Notes: generated from the letters alone by a model not told the origin. A DNA stretch of 64,000 nt from F22 sp963678855 (GCA_963678855.1 OY787448.1:1178001-1242000); one strand, 5' to 3'; positions 35,812 to 45,054 are shown, counted from the stretch's first letter. A program made the numbers and translations.

Positions 35812-37986
35812 ATGAAGAAATTCAGAATTTTACTGGTCTCGCTAGTTGCTATTCTAGCGAGCACTGTACATGCCGATGAGGGTATGTGGCTCCTTCAATT
35901 GATGCAGGAGCAAAATAGTATTGAACTTATGAAAGCTCGCGGTTTAGAGCTTGATGCAACAGACTTGTACAACCCTAATGGGGTGTCTATGAAAGATGCA
36001 GTCGGTATCTTCGGTCGTGGTTGTACAGGAGAGATCATCTCTGCTAAGGGCCTTATCCTGACAAACCACCACTGTGGTTTCGGTGCTATCCAACAACACA
36101 GTACAGTAGAGAACGATTACTTGACAGATGGCTTCTGGGCGATGAGTCAAGATGAAGAACTACCTACTCCTGGCCTTACGTTCCAATTTGTAGACCAAAT
36201 CATCGATGTAACTCCACTTGTACAAAAAGACATCGAAAAGAAGAAAATCACAGAACTTGAAAGCTTCGGATATAACTACATGAAGAAGCTAGCTGATTCT
36301 CAAATGAAAAAGCTGAAGCTTAACAAGAAAAAAGGATACAAAGGTGTATGTAAGCCTTTCTATGCTGGTAACAAGTTCTACTTAATGGTCATGAAGGTGT
36401 ATAGTGATGTACGTATGGTAGCTGCGCCTCCTGCATCTGTAGGTAAGTTTGGTGGCGACACCGACAACTGGATGTGGCCTCGTCATACAGGTGACTTCTC
36501 TATGTTCCGTATCTATGCAGACAAAGATGGTAACCCAGCTGACTACAGCGAAGAAAATGTGCCTCTTCAAACAGAGAAGCACTTTGCTATCAATATCAAG
36601 GGTGTAAAAGATGGTGAGTATGCGATGGTTATGGGATTCCCTGGATCTACTAAGCGTTACTTGACAGATGCTGAAATCACAATGACTATGCGTACTGAAA
36701 ACGATCCTCGTATCGCAGTTCGTACAGTATACCTTAAGACACTTAAGAAAGAGATGAAAGCTGATACTAAAGTACGTATCCAATATGATACAAAGTATGC
36801 GCACTCAGCAAACTACTGGAAGAACTCTATCGGTATGAACGAAGCCCTTGTCAACAACAAGGTTCGTGAAACGAAGAGAGATATCCAAGCGAAGTTCTTG
36901 GCATTTGCTAAGGAGGAAAACAATGAAGCTTACCAAACAGTTGTTGCTGACATTGCTTCTACAGTAGATGCACTAAGCCCATTGAACTACCAAATCAATG
37001 CAATCAACGAAAGCTTCTTCCGCACTATTGAGCTACGCCTAATGAAGAGTGATCGCGATCTATTCAACGACTTCGCTAAGGGTCTTGAAAAGAACGAGAA
37101 GAAAGCATTGAAGAAGTATAGCAAGAAGCTTCAAGGTATCTACAGTCGTATCCACAACAAGGATTATGTACTTGCAGTAGATAAGAAGGTAGCTAAAGCG
37201 ATGATTGATGTATACGCCACTTTGGCTAAGCCAGCAGAGCGTCCTGCTTTCTATACTGAAATTAAGAACGATTACAATGGCAACGTACAAAAGTATGTAG
37301 ACTACATCTACGACAACTCTATCCTACGTAGTCAAGAGGCCCTAGACAGCTTCCTTGCAAACCCATCTGCAGAGACATTGAAGAACGATCCTGTATTGCT
37401 ATTCTCGCAAAGCATCGTTGACCGTTTCAACGTTCTTGAAAAAGAATACAAGCCATTGATGGATAAGCTAGCTCTTCTTCACAAGACTTACATCCGTGGT
37501 CTTGGCGAAATGAAGCAACCAGTTCCTAGCTACCCAGATGCTAACTTCACACTACGTCTTACTTACGGTACAGTAGCTAGCTACAATCCTAAGGATGGTG
37601 TACACTACAAGTACTACACTACTGGGCAAGGTATCCTAGAAAAAGAAGATAACGAAAGTGATGAGTTTAAAGTGCCTGCTAAGCTTCACGACCTACTAGT
37701 TAACAAAGACTTCGGTCAATACGCTATGCCATGTGGCGAACTACCAGTTTGCTTCTTAACAACAAACGATATCACTGGTGGTAACAGTGGTAGCCCTGTT
37801 ATCAATGGTAAGGGTGAACTTATCGGTTGTGCATTTGATGGCAACTGGGAATCACTTTCTGGCGACTTGAACTTCGACGATAATCTACAACGATGCATCG
37901 TCCTTGACATCCGATATATGCTATTTATTATTGATAAGCTAGGCGGTTGTAGCCATCTAGTAAATGAGATGACTCTTATCAAATAA
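35812..37986 (+). CDS. dpp7: S46 dipeptidyl-peptidase, DPP7-like
   Basis: A 724-residue periplasmic serine dipeptidyl-peptidase. The signal peptide (1-21, ending VHA) is followed by the DEGMWLL start of the mature enzyme. The catalytic His is in LTNHHCG (86-88) and the nucleophile Ser is in TGGNSGSPV near the C-terminus. The residue that sets P1 specificity follows in CAFDGNW, where Gly occupies the place of Arg in DPP11. This predicts a preference for hydrophobic residues, as in Porphyromonas DPP7. Length is typical. A second S46 gene starts 4 bases after its stop, so both are co-transcribed. Codon use is biased toward common codons, like the C1B gene, suggesting high expression. Confidence 0.93.
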   Translation: MKKFRILLVSLVAILASTVHADEGMWLLQLMQEQNSIELMKARGLELDATDLYNPNGVSMKDAVGIFGRGCTGEIISAKGLILTNHHCGFGAIQQHSTVENDYLTDGFWAMSQDEELPTPGLTFQFVDQIIDVTPLVQKDIEKKKITELESFGYNYMKKLADSQMKKLKLNKKKGYKGVCKPFYAGNKFYLMVMKVYSDVRMVAAPPASVGKFGGDTDNWMWPRHTGDFSMFRIYADKDGNPADYSEENVPLQTEKHFAINIKGVKDGEYAMVMGFPGSTKRYLTDAEITMTMRTENDPRIAVRTVYLKTLKKEMKADTKVRIQYDTKYAHSANYWKNSIGMNEALVNNKVRETKRDIQAKFLAFAKEENNEAYQTVVADIASTVDALSPLNYQINAINESFFRTIELRLMKSDRDLFNDFAKGLEKNEKKALKKYSKKLQGIYSRIHNKDYVLAVDKKVAKAMIDVYATLAKPAERPAFYTEIKNDYNGNVQKYVDYIYDNSILRSQEALDSFLANPSAETLKNDPVLLFSQSIVDRFNVLEKEYKPLMDKLALLHKTYIRGLGEMKQPVPSYPDANFTLRLTYGTVASYNPKDGVHYKYYTTGQGILEKEDNESDEFKVPAKLHDLLVNKDFGQYAMPCGELPVCFLTTNDITGGNSGSPVINGKGELIGCAFDGNWESLSGDLNFDDNLQRCIVLDIRYMLFIIDKLGGCSHLVNEMTLIK

Positions 37987-37990
37987 TTAT

Positions 37991-40012
37991 ATGAAGAAAT
38001 ATCTATTTAGTGCAGCTCTGGGTCTATCCCTGAGCTGCCTTGCTTTATCTCCTGCTCATGCAGACGAGGGCATGTACATGCTTACTGACTTGGCGAAGCA
38101 AAACGCTGCCGCCATGCAGGACCTAGGTCTTGACCTAGAAATCGAAGATGTATTTAGTCCGGCTCAAATCTCCCTTAAAGACGCCATCGTGCACTTTGGA
38201 GGCGGATGTACAGCTGAAGTAATCAGTCCTGAAGGACTGCTTCTTACAAATCACCACTGTGGATATGGTTCTATCCAAAGCCACTCTACAGTTGAGAATG
38301 ATTATCTTACAGATGGATTCTGGGCCAAGACTCGTGAAGATGAATTGCCTTGTCCTGGTTTGACTATCTCGTATATCGACCAAATTATCGATGTTACAGA
38401 CTTCACAAATAAGGCGATTGCTAAGAGTGACGACCCAGATGGGACTAACTACCTATCGCCTAAATTCTTGGAAACTGTAGCAGAGAAGTACGCCAAGAAG
38501 CACAAAATCAAAGTGCACGACTGGACTACTTTGCAACTTAAGCCTTTCTATGGTAGCAACAAGTACTACCTATTTGTGAAGAAAGTATACAGTGATATCC
38601 GTATGGTTGGTGCACCTCCTAGCAGCATCGGTAAATTTGGTGCCGATACAGACAACTGGATGTGGCCTCGTCATACAGGTGACTTCTCTATGTTCCGTAT
38701 TTATGCTGCACCAGATGGTAGCCCTGCAGAATATGCACCTACCAATCTACCGTTGAAAGTCAAGAAATATCTGACTATCAATATCGGTGGTGTCGAAGAA
38801 GGTGACTATGCTATGATTATGGGATTCCCTGGTCGCAACTGGCGCTATATGATTTCTCCAGAAGTACGCGAACGTATGGAAACGGCCAACTTCATGCGTC
38901 ATCATGTACGCGATGCTCGTCAAAACATCTTGATGGAAGAAATGAAGAAAGACCCAGCAGTACGTATCTATTACGCTAGCAAGTATGCCTCATCGGCCAA
39001 TTACTGGAAAAATGCAATTGGTATGAACGAAGGCTTAACTCGCCTAGGTATCTTCCCTATCAAGAAGGCACAAGCAGATGCTTTATTGGCTTATGGTCAA
39101 GAGCAAGGTACAGACAAGTATCAAGTAGCTTACGATACCATTGAAGCGGTTGTCAAGAAGCGTTTTCCATCTCAATGGCATATATATGCTTTGTATGAAT
39201 GCTTTACCAAAGCACTTGACTTCATGCAATACGAACCTGGTAAAGCTGCTTATCCAGCCATCGAGAAGAAAGTGTGCAAGAAGATGCTTGAGCTATATAT
39301 GGAGTATATTCCTAAAGCAGACAATCGTATCAGTATCTTCTCTGTAATCGCAGATAAGTACAACAATGACCTAGATGCTTTTGTAGAAGCTGTCTTTAAA
39401 GATCCAGCGCTTCACGAGCAGTTCAAAGAGTCTGTAAAAGTAGGGAAGACAGCTCTATCCAACAAGAGCAAAGCTGATACTGACGCTTTCAACCGCGCTC
39501 ATAAGATTTGGGATGCTGGCATCATGGAACTACGCAAGAAGCAAGGCCTACCTATCTATCCAAATGCTAACAGTACATTGCGTTTGACCTATGGTCAAAT
39601 CAAAGGTTATAGCCCACGCGATGGCGTAGATTACTTACCTTTCACAACTCTAGAAGGTGTGATGGAAAAAGAAGCCGACACGGCAGAGTTTACAGTACCT
39701 ACTTACTTGAAGCAACTATATGCTGAGAAAAACTACGGTCAGTATGCACGTAAAGATGGCAAGATGCCCATAGCCTTTATCAGTAATCTAGATACGACTG
39801 GTGGTAATAGTGGTAGCCCTGTCTTGAATGGGAAAGGTGAGCTAATCGGTTTGAACTTTGACCGCAATTACGAAGGTCTATCAGGCGATATCGCTTACAA
39901 GAAGAATACACAACGTAGCATTGCTGCCGATATTCGTTATGTGCTATTTGTGATTGACAAGTATGCACATGCACAACGATTGATCGACGAAATGACGATT
40001 GTAACAGAATAA
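37991..40012 (+). CDS. dpp11: S46 dipeptidyl-peptidase, DPP11-like
   Basis: A 673-residue paralogue of the upstream enzyme. The signal peptide ends PAHA, then DEGMYML begins the mature protein. The catalytic His is in TNHHCGYG (88-89) and Ser in TGGNSGSPV. The specificity position reads LNFDRNY, with Arg where DPP7 has Gly, the feature that makes DPP11 prefer Asp and Glu at P1. Together the two genes would release dipeptides with both hydrophobic and acidic second residues. At 673 residues it is about 50 shorter than typical DPP11, mostly in the helical middle region. Specificity is inferred from this residue. Confidence 0.92.
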   Translation: MKKYLFSAALGLSLSCLALSPAHADEGMYMLTDLAKQNAAAMQDLGLDLEIEDVFSPAQISLKDAIVHFGGGCTAEVISPEGLLLTNHHCGYGSIQSHSTVENDYLTDGFWAKTREDELPCPGLTISYIDQIIDVTDFTNKAIAKSDDPDGTNYLSPKFLETVAEKYAKKHKIKVHDWTTLQLKPFYGSNKYYLFVKKVYSDIRMVGAPPSSIGKFGADTDNWMWPRHTGDFSMFRIYAAPDGSPAEYAPTNLPLKVKKYLTINIGGVEEGDYAMIMGFPGRNWRYMISPEVRERMETANFMRHHVRDARQNILMEEMKKDPAVRIYYASKYASSANYWKNAIGMNEGLTRLGIFPIKKAQADALLAYGQEQGTDKYQVAYDTIEAVVKKRFPSQWHIYALYECFTKALDFMQYEPGKAAYPAIEKKVCKKMLELYMEYIPKADNRISIFSVIADKYNNDLDAFVEAVFKDPALHEQFKESVKVGKTALSNKSKADTDAFNRAHKIWDAGIMELRKKQGLPIYPNANSTLRLTYGQIKGYSPRDGVDYLPFTTLEGVMEKEADTAEFTVPTYLKQLYAEKNYGQYARKDGKMPIAFISNLDTTGGNSGSPVLNGKGELIGLNFDRNYEGLSGDIAYKKNTQRSIAADIRYVLFVIDKYAHAQRLIDEMTIVTE

Positions 40013-40043
40013 AAGAGTCTTTGAGACTATATATAGACTTAGA

Positions 40044-40075
40044 GGGGGAGGCCATAGACTGGCTTCCCCCTTTTA
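40044..40075 (+). terminator. terminator of S46 operon
   Basis: Arms 40044-40054 and 40060-40070 form an 11-base GC-rich stem with one wobble, followed by TTTT. Confidence 0.85.
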
Positions 40076-40113
40076 TTATGCTACCAACTATTGGCGTCTA
40101 CTAAATAAGGTAT

Positions 40114-40206
40114 CGCCCGCCCATGGGTGTTCGACTCGATCACCCATGGAAGATCGAGTCGAACACCCATGAAGGAACGACTCGAACACCCGTGGGTGGG
40201 CGAGTG
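40114..40206. repeat. structured intergenic element with interleaved inverted repeats
   Basis: Between the S46 terminator and the end of glmS. Arm a (40121-40129) pairs with a' (40141-40149). The loop between them, b (40130-40140), pairs with b' (40153-40163), giving the same a-b-a'-b' order as the element at 1573-1732. Alternatively 40123-40140 pairs without mismatch with 40153-40170, forming one long 18-base hairpin. A third, imperfect arm (40183-40202) can pair with 40114-40133, and the word tcgaacaccc is repeated directly (40159-40168 and 40182-40191). No ORF is present. Function unknown. Confidence 0.7.
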
Positions 40207-40246
40207 CTTTCCTAGTACTCCAAATCGGATGACCCCTTACAGACAG

Positions 40247-40275
40247 CACGGGCGCACCATAATGGCGCGCCCGTG
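40247..40275 (-). terminator. GC-rich hairpin after glmS
   Basis: Arms 40247-40255 and 40267-40275 form a 9-base GC-rich stem 24 bases past the glmS stop. No T-run follows on the minus strand, so termination efficiency is uncertain. Confidence 0.55.
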
Positions 40276-40298
40276 AGTTTATACGATTCGTTATCTGA

Positions 40299-42143
40299 TT
40301 ATTCTACAGTAACTGATTTAGCTAGATTACGTGGTTGATCGACATCCTTGCCCTTACATACGGCGATATGATACGCCAGCATCTGCAAAGGAATCGTTGT
40401 AATCAACGGATCCAGACATTCAATAGTCTTAGGCAATTCGATATAATCATCTGCGATATTCTTAATCACCTCATCTCCTTCAGAGATAATAGCAATCACA
40501 CGTCCCTTACGGGCTTTGATTTCTTGGATATTGCTCACTACCTTTTCGTACATACCGTTGTTTGTAGCGACAACAACCACTGGCATTTCAGTATCAATCA
40601 AGGCGATAGGTCCGTGCTTCATCTCGGCAGCAGGATAACCTTCAGCATGGATGTAGCTAATTTCTTTTAGCTTCAAAGCACCCTCTAGAGCTACAGGATA
40701 ACTGTATCCACGACCTAGATAGATAAAGTTATGTGCATACGTAAAGATACGTGCCATCTTCTCAATACTCTCATTCAGCTTAAGAATTTCCTTCATCTTT
40801 TCTGGAATCGCATGAAGTTCACGAGTGATTTCTTCGTAGCGGTCTTCGGCTAGAGTGCCGCGTTTGCGGCCTAGACTCAATGCCAATAGAGTCAATACCG
40901 TCACCTGGCCTGTAAAGGCTTTAGTAGATGCCACACCGATTTCTGGGCCTACATGAATATAACTACCCGTATGAGTAGCACGTGGGATAGACGAGCCAAT
41001 AGCATTACAGATACCATAAATAAAGGCACCACGGCTCTTAGCTAGTTCTACTGCAGCTAGTGTATCGGCTGTCTCACCTGATTGAGAGATAGCAATGACC
41101 ACATCGTCATCCCCAATAACTGGATTGCTGTAGCGAAACTCTGATGCATATTCTACCATCACAGGGACGCGGCAGAACTCTTCAATCAGTTGCTTACCGA
41201 TAAGAGCTGCATGCCAAGATGTACCACAAGCTACAATAATGATACGAGAGGCGTTCGCCAATTTCTTCTCATGGTCATTAACTGCAGAAAGCGTTACTTC
41301 GTCGTGGCTCACATTGATACGACCACGCATACAGTCTTCGATAGCTTGAGGTTGTTCAAAAATTTCCTTCAACATAAAGTGAGGATAGCCACCTTTCTCA
41401 ATTTGACCAATATTTAGTTCGACATGTGTCTCTTCTGGTGCAATCTCTTGATTGTGTAGACTTACGATGCGTAGATCCTCATTAGGGTTAATCACCGCAA
41501 TCTCTTCGTCGTCAAGATACACAACACGGTCTGTATATTCTACGATAGGCGTAGCATCACTGGCCAAGAAGAACTCATTTTCGCCCAATCCGATCACAAG
41601 TGGGCTACTCTTACGTGCTGCAATGATGCGATCAGGGTTGTCTTTGTCCAACACAGCGATAGCATAAGCACCAATCACCTTGCGCAAAGCGATTTGAATG
41701 GCTCGTACTAAATCACACTGCTTCTTATCTTGCACATAAGCAATAAACTGAATCAGCACTTCAGTATCAGTAGCTGACTGAAAAGAATAGCCTTCTTTAA
41801 TAAGACCATCTTTTAGTTCGGCGTAGTTCTCAATAATACCGTTATGGATAATAGCCAACTTCTCATGCTCAGAATAATGAGGGTGAGCGTTTGTTGTAGA
41901 TGGCTCACCATGAGTAGCCCAACGTGTATGAGCGATACCTACTACCCCAGAAAGATCTTTCTGAGATGCAGCATTTTCAAGCTCAGACACCTTGCCCTTG
42001 GCTTTATACACATTAAGTTCGCCATCATTGCTATATAGCGCTACCCCTGCACTATCATAACCACGATACTCTAGGCGCTTTAATCCTTTAATTAAGACTG
42101 GATATGCTTCACGATATCCAATATATCCTACAATACCACACAT
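40299..42143 (-). CDS. glmS: glutamine-fructose-6-phosphate aminotransferase
   Basis: A 614-residue enzyme making glucosamine-6-phosphate, the first committed step to UDP-GlcNAc for peptidoglycan and LPS. The N-terminal glutaminase domain begins MCGIVGYIG with catalytic Cys after Met removal, and shows HTRWATHGEPS near 74-84. The two SIS isomerase domains (about 290-430 and 465-600) include CGTSWHAAL, ISQSGETADT and the C-terminal DQPRNLAKSVTVE. Length matches the family. It lies 65 bases downstream of rfbB on the same strand. No glmS ribozyme is visible upstream, as expected outside Firmicutes. Confidence 0.98.
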   Translation of the reverse strand: MCGIVGYIGYREAYPVLIKGLKRLEYRGYDSAGVALYSNDGELNVYKAKGKVSELENAASQKDLSGVVGIAHTRWATHGEPSTTNAHPHYSEHEKLAIIHNGIIENYAELKDGLIKEGYSFQSATDTEVLIQFIAYVQDKKQCDLVRAIQIALRKVIGAYAIAVLDKDNPDRIIAARKSSPLVIGLGENEFFLASDATPIVEYTDRVVYLDDEEIAVINPNEDLRIVSLHNQEIAPEETHVELNIGQIEKGGYPHFMLKEIFEQPQAIEDCMRGRINVSHDEVTLSAVNDHEKKLANASRIIIVACGTSWHAALIGKQLIEEFCRVPVMVEYASEFRYSNPVIGDDDVVIAISQSGETADTLAAVELAKSRGAFIYGICNAIGSSIPRATHTGSYIHVGPEIGVASTKAFTGQVTVLTLLALSLGRKRGTLAEDRYEEITRELHAIPEKMKEILKLNESIEKMARIFTYAHNFIYLGRGYSYPVALEGALKLKEISYIHAEGYPAAEMKHGPIALIDTEMPVVVVATNNGMYEKVVSNIQEIKARKGRVIAIISEGDEVIKNIADDYIELPKTIECLDPLITTIPLQMLAYHIAVCKGKDVDQPRNLAKSVTVE

Positions 42144-42208
42144 AAATTTCCTTCCTTTTTCTATTATAAAAAGTAGTAACCACAGGCATGTGGTTCCACC
42201 AGTTCTAT

Positions 42209-43273
42209 TTAGCGACCACTATACATATCATCGTAGTACTTTTGGTAGTCACCATTCACAATGCGCTCCATCCATTCTTCGTTGTCTAGATACCAAGCGA
42301 CTGTTTTTTCTATTCCCTCTTCAAATTGCAAGCTAGGTTCCCATCCTAACTCGTTCTTTAGTTTATTGCTATCAATAGCATAGCGCAAATCGTGTCCAGC
42401 ACGGTCAGTCACATAAGTAATTAGCTTTTCAGACTCGCCTTCTGGACGACCTAGTGCTTTATCAACAGCCTTGATAATCACTTTAATCAAGTCGATGTTT
42501 CGCCATTCGTTAAATCCACCAATATTGTACGTATCGTTTAACTTGCCTTCATGGAAAATTAAATCGATAGCACGAGCATGATCCACAACATACAACCAGT
42601 CACGTACATTTTCCCCTTTACCGTATACTGGAAGTGGCTTATTCTTGCGAATATTGTTGATAAACAGTGGAATCAGTTTCTCTGGAAATTGATTAGGACC
42701 ATAGTTGTTCGAACAATTCGTCACAACTGTAGGCAAACCATATGTATCATGATAAGCACGTACAAAGTGATCACTACTAGCCTTACTCGCTGAGTATGGA
42801 GAATGAGGATCGTATGATGTCTCTTCAGTGAAGAAAGTGCCATCATTTTGCAATGTGCCATACACTTCATCTGTAGAGATATGGTAGAAACGCTTACCCT
42901 CTAGTTCACCTCCCCAGTAATTCTTAGCTGCCTGAAGCAATACCAAAGTACCCATCACGTTTGTGCGCGCAAAAGCAAAAGGATCTTTGATACTTCTATC
43001 GACGTGACTCTCAGCTGCCAAGTGAATAACTCCGTCAATCTGATAATCTGCAAAGACTTTTTGGATGACTTCATCATCACAAATATCTGCTTTCACAAAG
43101 GTGTAGTTTGGTGCATCTTGTATATCCGTTAAGTTCTCAAGATTACCTGCATAAGTCAACACGTCAAGATTGATGATGCGATAGTCAGGATACTTATTTA
43201 CAAAAAGTCTAACCACGTGGCTACCTATAAAACCTGCGCCACCAGTTATCAAGATATTTCTAGTATAGTTCAT
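42209..43273 (-). CDS. rfbB: dTDP-glucose 4,6-dehydratase
   Basis: A 354-residue extended SDR enzyme that converts dTDP-glucose to the 4-keto-6-deoxy intermediate for dTDP-rhamnose and related sugars. Signatures: NAD motif GGAGFIGSH near 11-19, catalytic Y-x-x-x-K in YSASKASSDH near 162-171, the preceding STDEVYGTL near 134-142 with the dehydratase Asp-Glu pair, and the later NCSNNYGPNQFPEKLIP. The other rfb genes (rfbA, rfbC, rfbD) are not in the window, so they must lie elsewhere. It is upstream of glmS on the same strand, linking envelope sugar supply. Confidence 0.97.
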   Translation of the reverse strand: MNYTRNILITGGAGFIGSHVVRLFVNKYPDYRIINLDVLTYAGNLENLTDIQDAPNYTFVKADICDDEVIQKVFADYQIDGVIHLAAESHVDRSIKDPFAFARTNVMGTLVLLQAAKNYWGGELEGKRFYHISTDEVYGTLQNDGTFFTEETSYDPHSPYSASKASSDHFVRAYHDTYGLPTVVTNCSNNYGPNQFPEKLIPLFINNIRKNKPLPVYGKGENVRDWLYVVDHARAIDLIFHEGKLNDTYNIGGFNEWRNIDLIKVIIKAVDKALGRPEGESEKLITYVTDRAGHDLRYAIDSNKLKNELGWEPSLQFEEGIEKTVAWYLDNEEWMERIVNGDYQKYYDDMYSGR

Positions 43274-43299
43274 ACTGCTAATTTATGAGTTATTTGCCA

Positions 43300-43307
43300 C
43301 AAAGATA
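43300..43307 (-). promoter_or_regulatory. -7 box for rfbB
   Basis: On the minus strand TATCTTTG matches TAnnTTTG and lies 27 bases before the rfbB start codon. Confidence 0.6.
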
Positions 43308-43347
43308 GCAAAAATATCGGCATAGTAAATAATAGAGATATATAAAA

Positions 43348-43381
43348 AGGTGCGTCAAAGCCAGCTGGCTTCGACGCACCT
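43348..43381 (-). terminator. terminator of mdh, GTCAAA type
   Basis: Arms 43348-43356 and 43373-43381 pair perfectly and enclose a second 5-base stem. On the minus strand TTTTT follows. Confidence 0.85.
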
Positions 43382-43412
43382 ATTGTATTGTTTTCTTTAA
43401 GAAAGTCGGCTA

Positions 43413-44354
43413 TTAAAGAGCACCTACTTCTTTAAGAGCAGCGTTTGTCTTACGAACTGCAGCAGCAGACGCTTCGAACTTAGCTTTTTCGTCTTCGTTT
43501 AATGGAAGTTCAACGATCTTTTCAACACCGTTACGACCAAGGATAACTGGCACACCGATGCAGATGTCTTCTTGACCATACTCGCCTTCTAGCAATACAG
43601 AACAAGGAATCATCTTCTTTTGGTTGTGAAGTACAGATTCTACAACTTCAGATGCAGCAGCACCTGGAGCATACCATGCAGAAGTACCTAGAAGCTTAGT
43701 AAGAGTTGCACCACCTACCATAGTATCAGCAGCAACCTTTTCTAGGCGTTCAGCATCGATAAATTCAGATACAGCAACACCTTTATATGTAGCAAGACGA
43801 GTCAAAGGAATCATAGTTGTATCACCGTGACCACCGATTACAATACCTGCGATATCGTTAGCGTTACAGCCTAGAGCCTCAGTTAGACGATACTTGAAAC
43901 GAGAGCTATCAAGAGCACCACCCATACCGATGATACGGTTCTTAGGAAGGCCAAGAGTATTAAGAGCTAGGTAAGTCATAGTATCCATTGGGTTAGATAC
44001 CACAACAAGGATAGCATTTGGAGAATACTTAAGGATATTTTCAGCTACTGTCTTCACGATACCAGCGTTTACACCGATAAGTTCTTCGCGAGTCATACCT
44101 GGCTTACGAGGAAGACCAGAAGTAATAACTACTACATCTGACTCAGCAGTTGCTGCGTAATCATTTGTTACACCTGTTAGTACAGAGTCAAAACCAAGAA
44201 GTTGAGCTGTTTGCATGATATCCATGGCTTTACCTTCAGCTACACCTTCTTTGATGTCTAGCAATACTACTTCATCAGCTACTTCTTTGAAAGCTAGCAC
44301 ATTGGCACAAGTAGCACCTACGTTACCAGCACCTACTACGGTTACTTTAGACAT
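43413..44354 (-). CDS. mdh: malate dehydrogenase
   Basis: A 313-residue LDH-like malate dehydrogenase, used in Bacteroidales mainly in the reductive oxaloacetate-to-malate branch leading to succinate and propionate. The NAD fold begins VTVVGAGNVGA (3-13). The substrate loop is GLPRKPGMTREEL near 79-91 with the Arg that selects malate over lactate, the second Arg is in GALDSSRFKYRL, and the catalytic His is in GGHGDTTMIPL near 174-184. Length is typical. It is monocistronic with a GTCAAA-type terminator. Confidence 0.97.
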   Translation of the reverse strand: MSKVTVVGAGNVGATCANVLAFKEVADEVVLLDIKEGVAEGKAMDIMQTAQLLGFDSVLTGVTNDYAATAESDVVVITSGLPRKPGMTREELIGVNAGIVKTVAENILKYSPNAILVVVSNPMDTMTYLALNTLGLPKNRIIGMGGALDSSRFKYRLTEALGCNANDIAGIVIGGHGDTTMIPLTRLATYKGVAVSEFIDAERLEKVAADTMVGGATLTKLLGTSAWYAPGAAASEVVESVLHNQKKMIPCSVLLEGEYGQEDICIGVPVILGRNGVEKIVELPLNEDEKAKFEASAAAVRKTNAALKEVGAL

Positions 44355-44397
44355 AATTCTTCGTTATTAAAAAATGAATAATCAATTAGTTGTCCTA

Positions 44398-44405
44398 CAA
44401 AAATA
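44398..44405 (-). promoter_or_regulatory. -7 box for mdh
   Basis: TATTTTTG on the minus strand matches TAnnTTTG and is 44 bases before the mdh start. Confidence 0.55.
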
Positions 44406-44467
44406 CATTCTTTATTTCAATTGCAGAAATTTTTCCGCAATATTTTTTGTCAAGGTTTACACGAATC

Positions 44468-44500
44468 AAAAAAAGGGCTAACCTTCTCGGTCAGCCCCTT
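44468..44500 (-). terminator. terminator at end of trxA transcript
   Basis: A stem (44475-44483 with 44489-44497, one mismatch) with a long T-run on the minus strand. It lies 195 bases past the trxA stop, leaving an unusually long 3' region. Confidence 0.75.
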
Positions 44501-44694
44501 TAATTTCTTACACATATTCCACATTACTAACGGTGTTTTCTCCATAGATGCGTAGTGTTTCTTATCTTCCACACGTTTGTTCAAACGATAGATGTGGTTA
44601 GTGTTGTAGGGTATGTGCAATCAACTCAACAAAATTAAATCAAATTATTTATCTAGTTCTCTACTTGTTATCACTTTTGAACACAATCCTATAT
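44501..44694 (-). other. long 3' region of trxA with possible small ORF
   Basis: No established gene is seen. On the minus strand a frame of about 56 codons is open from roughly 44625 to 44458, without ATG at its start, and reads through the terminator. It contains a Lys/Asn-rich stretch with NKRVEDKKHYASMEK. A short perfect hairpin is also present (CGTTTG/CAAACG around 44573-44586). The region may hold a small protein, a relic or only untranslated RNA. Confidence 0.3.
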
Positions 44695-45054
44695 TTACTT
44701 TAGTAACACCCCATTGATAGCTTCGCGCAATTGACTCTTTTGCATTAAGCCTTGCGCCATCTGTGGCTGTCCTGTCATAGGGACAAACAAAATACTTGGG
44801 ATACTTCGAATACCAAACGAAGCAGCCAATACTTGTTCTGCCTCAGTGTCTACCTTATAGATGTCGACTTTACCTTCAAATTCTTTTGCTACTTCTTCCA
44901 AGATTGGAGATAGTGCCTTACATGGGCCACACCAATCTGCATAGAAGTCAATAATCGCTGGCTTATCACCCAAGAAATTGAATTTCTCTGGATTCTTTTC
45001 CAAATCAGCTACTTGCTTGTAAAACTCATCTGTTGTCAAATGTTTAACTGCCAT
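44695..45054 (-). CDS. trxA: thioredoxin
   Basis: A 119-residue cytoplasmic thioredoxin without a signal peptide. The redox motif is in DFYADWCGPCKAL near 35-47 and the cis-Pro in RSIPSILF near 92-99. The N-terminal ~20 residues are slightly longer than E. coli TrxA. It supplies electrons to ribonucleotide reductase, peroxiredoxins and others. It is divergent from oxyR with overlapping promoters (45119-45169), so OxyR may control it. Unlike the thioredoxin-like protein at 34270 it is not exported. Confidence 0.96.
   Translation of the reverse strand: MAVKHLTTDEFYKQVADLEKNPEKFNFLGDKPAIIDFYADWCGPCKALSPILEEVAKEFEGKVDIYKVDTEAEQVLAASFGIRSIPSILFVPMTGQPQMAQGLMQKSQLREAINGVLLK

Noticed and set aside
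40159..40191. CRISPR-like direct repeat
   Set aside because: Only two copies of a 10-base word with 13 bases between them, inside a palindromic element; no cas genes.
42144..42208. Possible glmS ribozyme upstream of glmS
   Set aside because: The gap is only 65 bases with no ribozyme core, and such ribozymes belong to Firmicutes.
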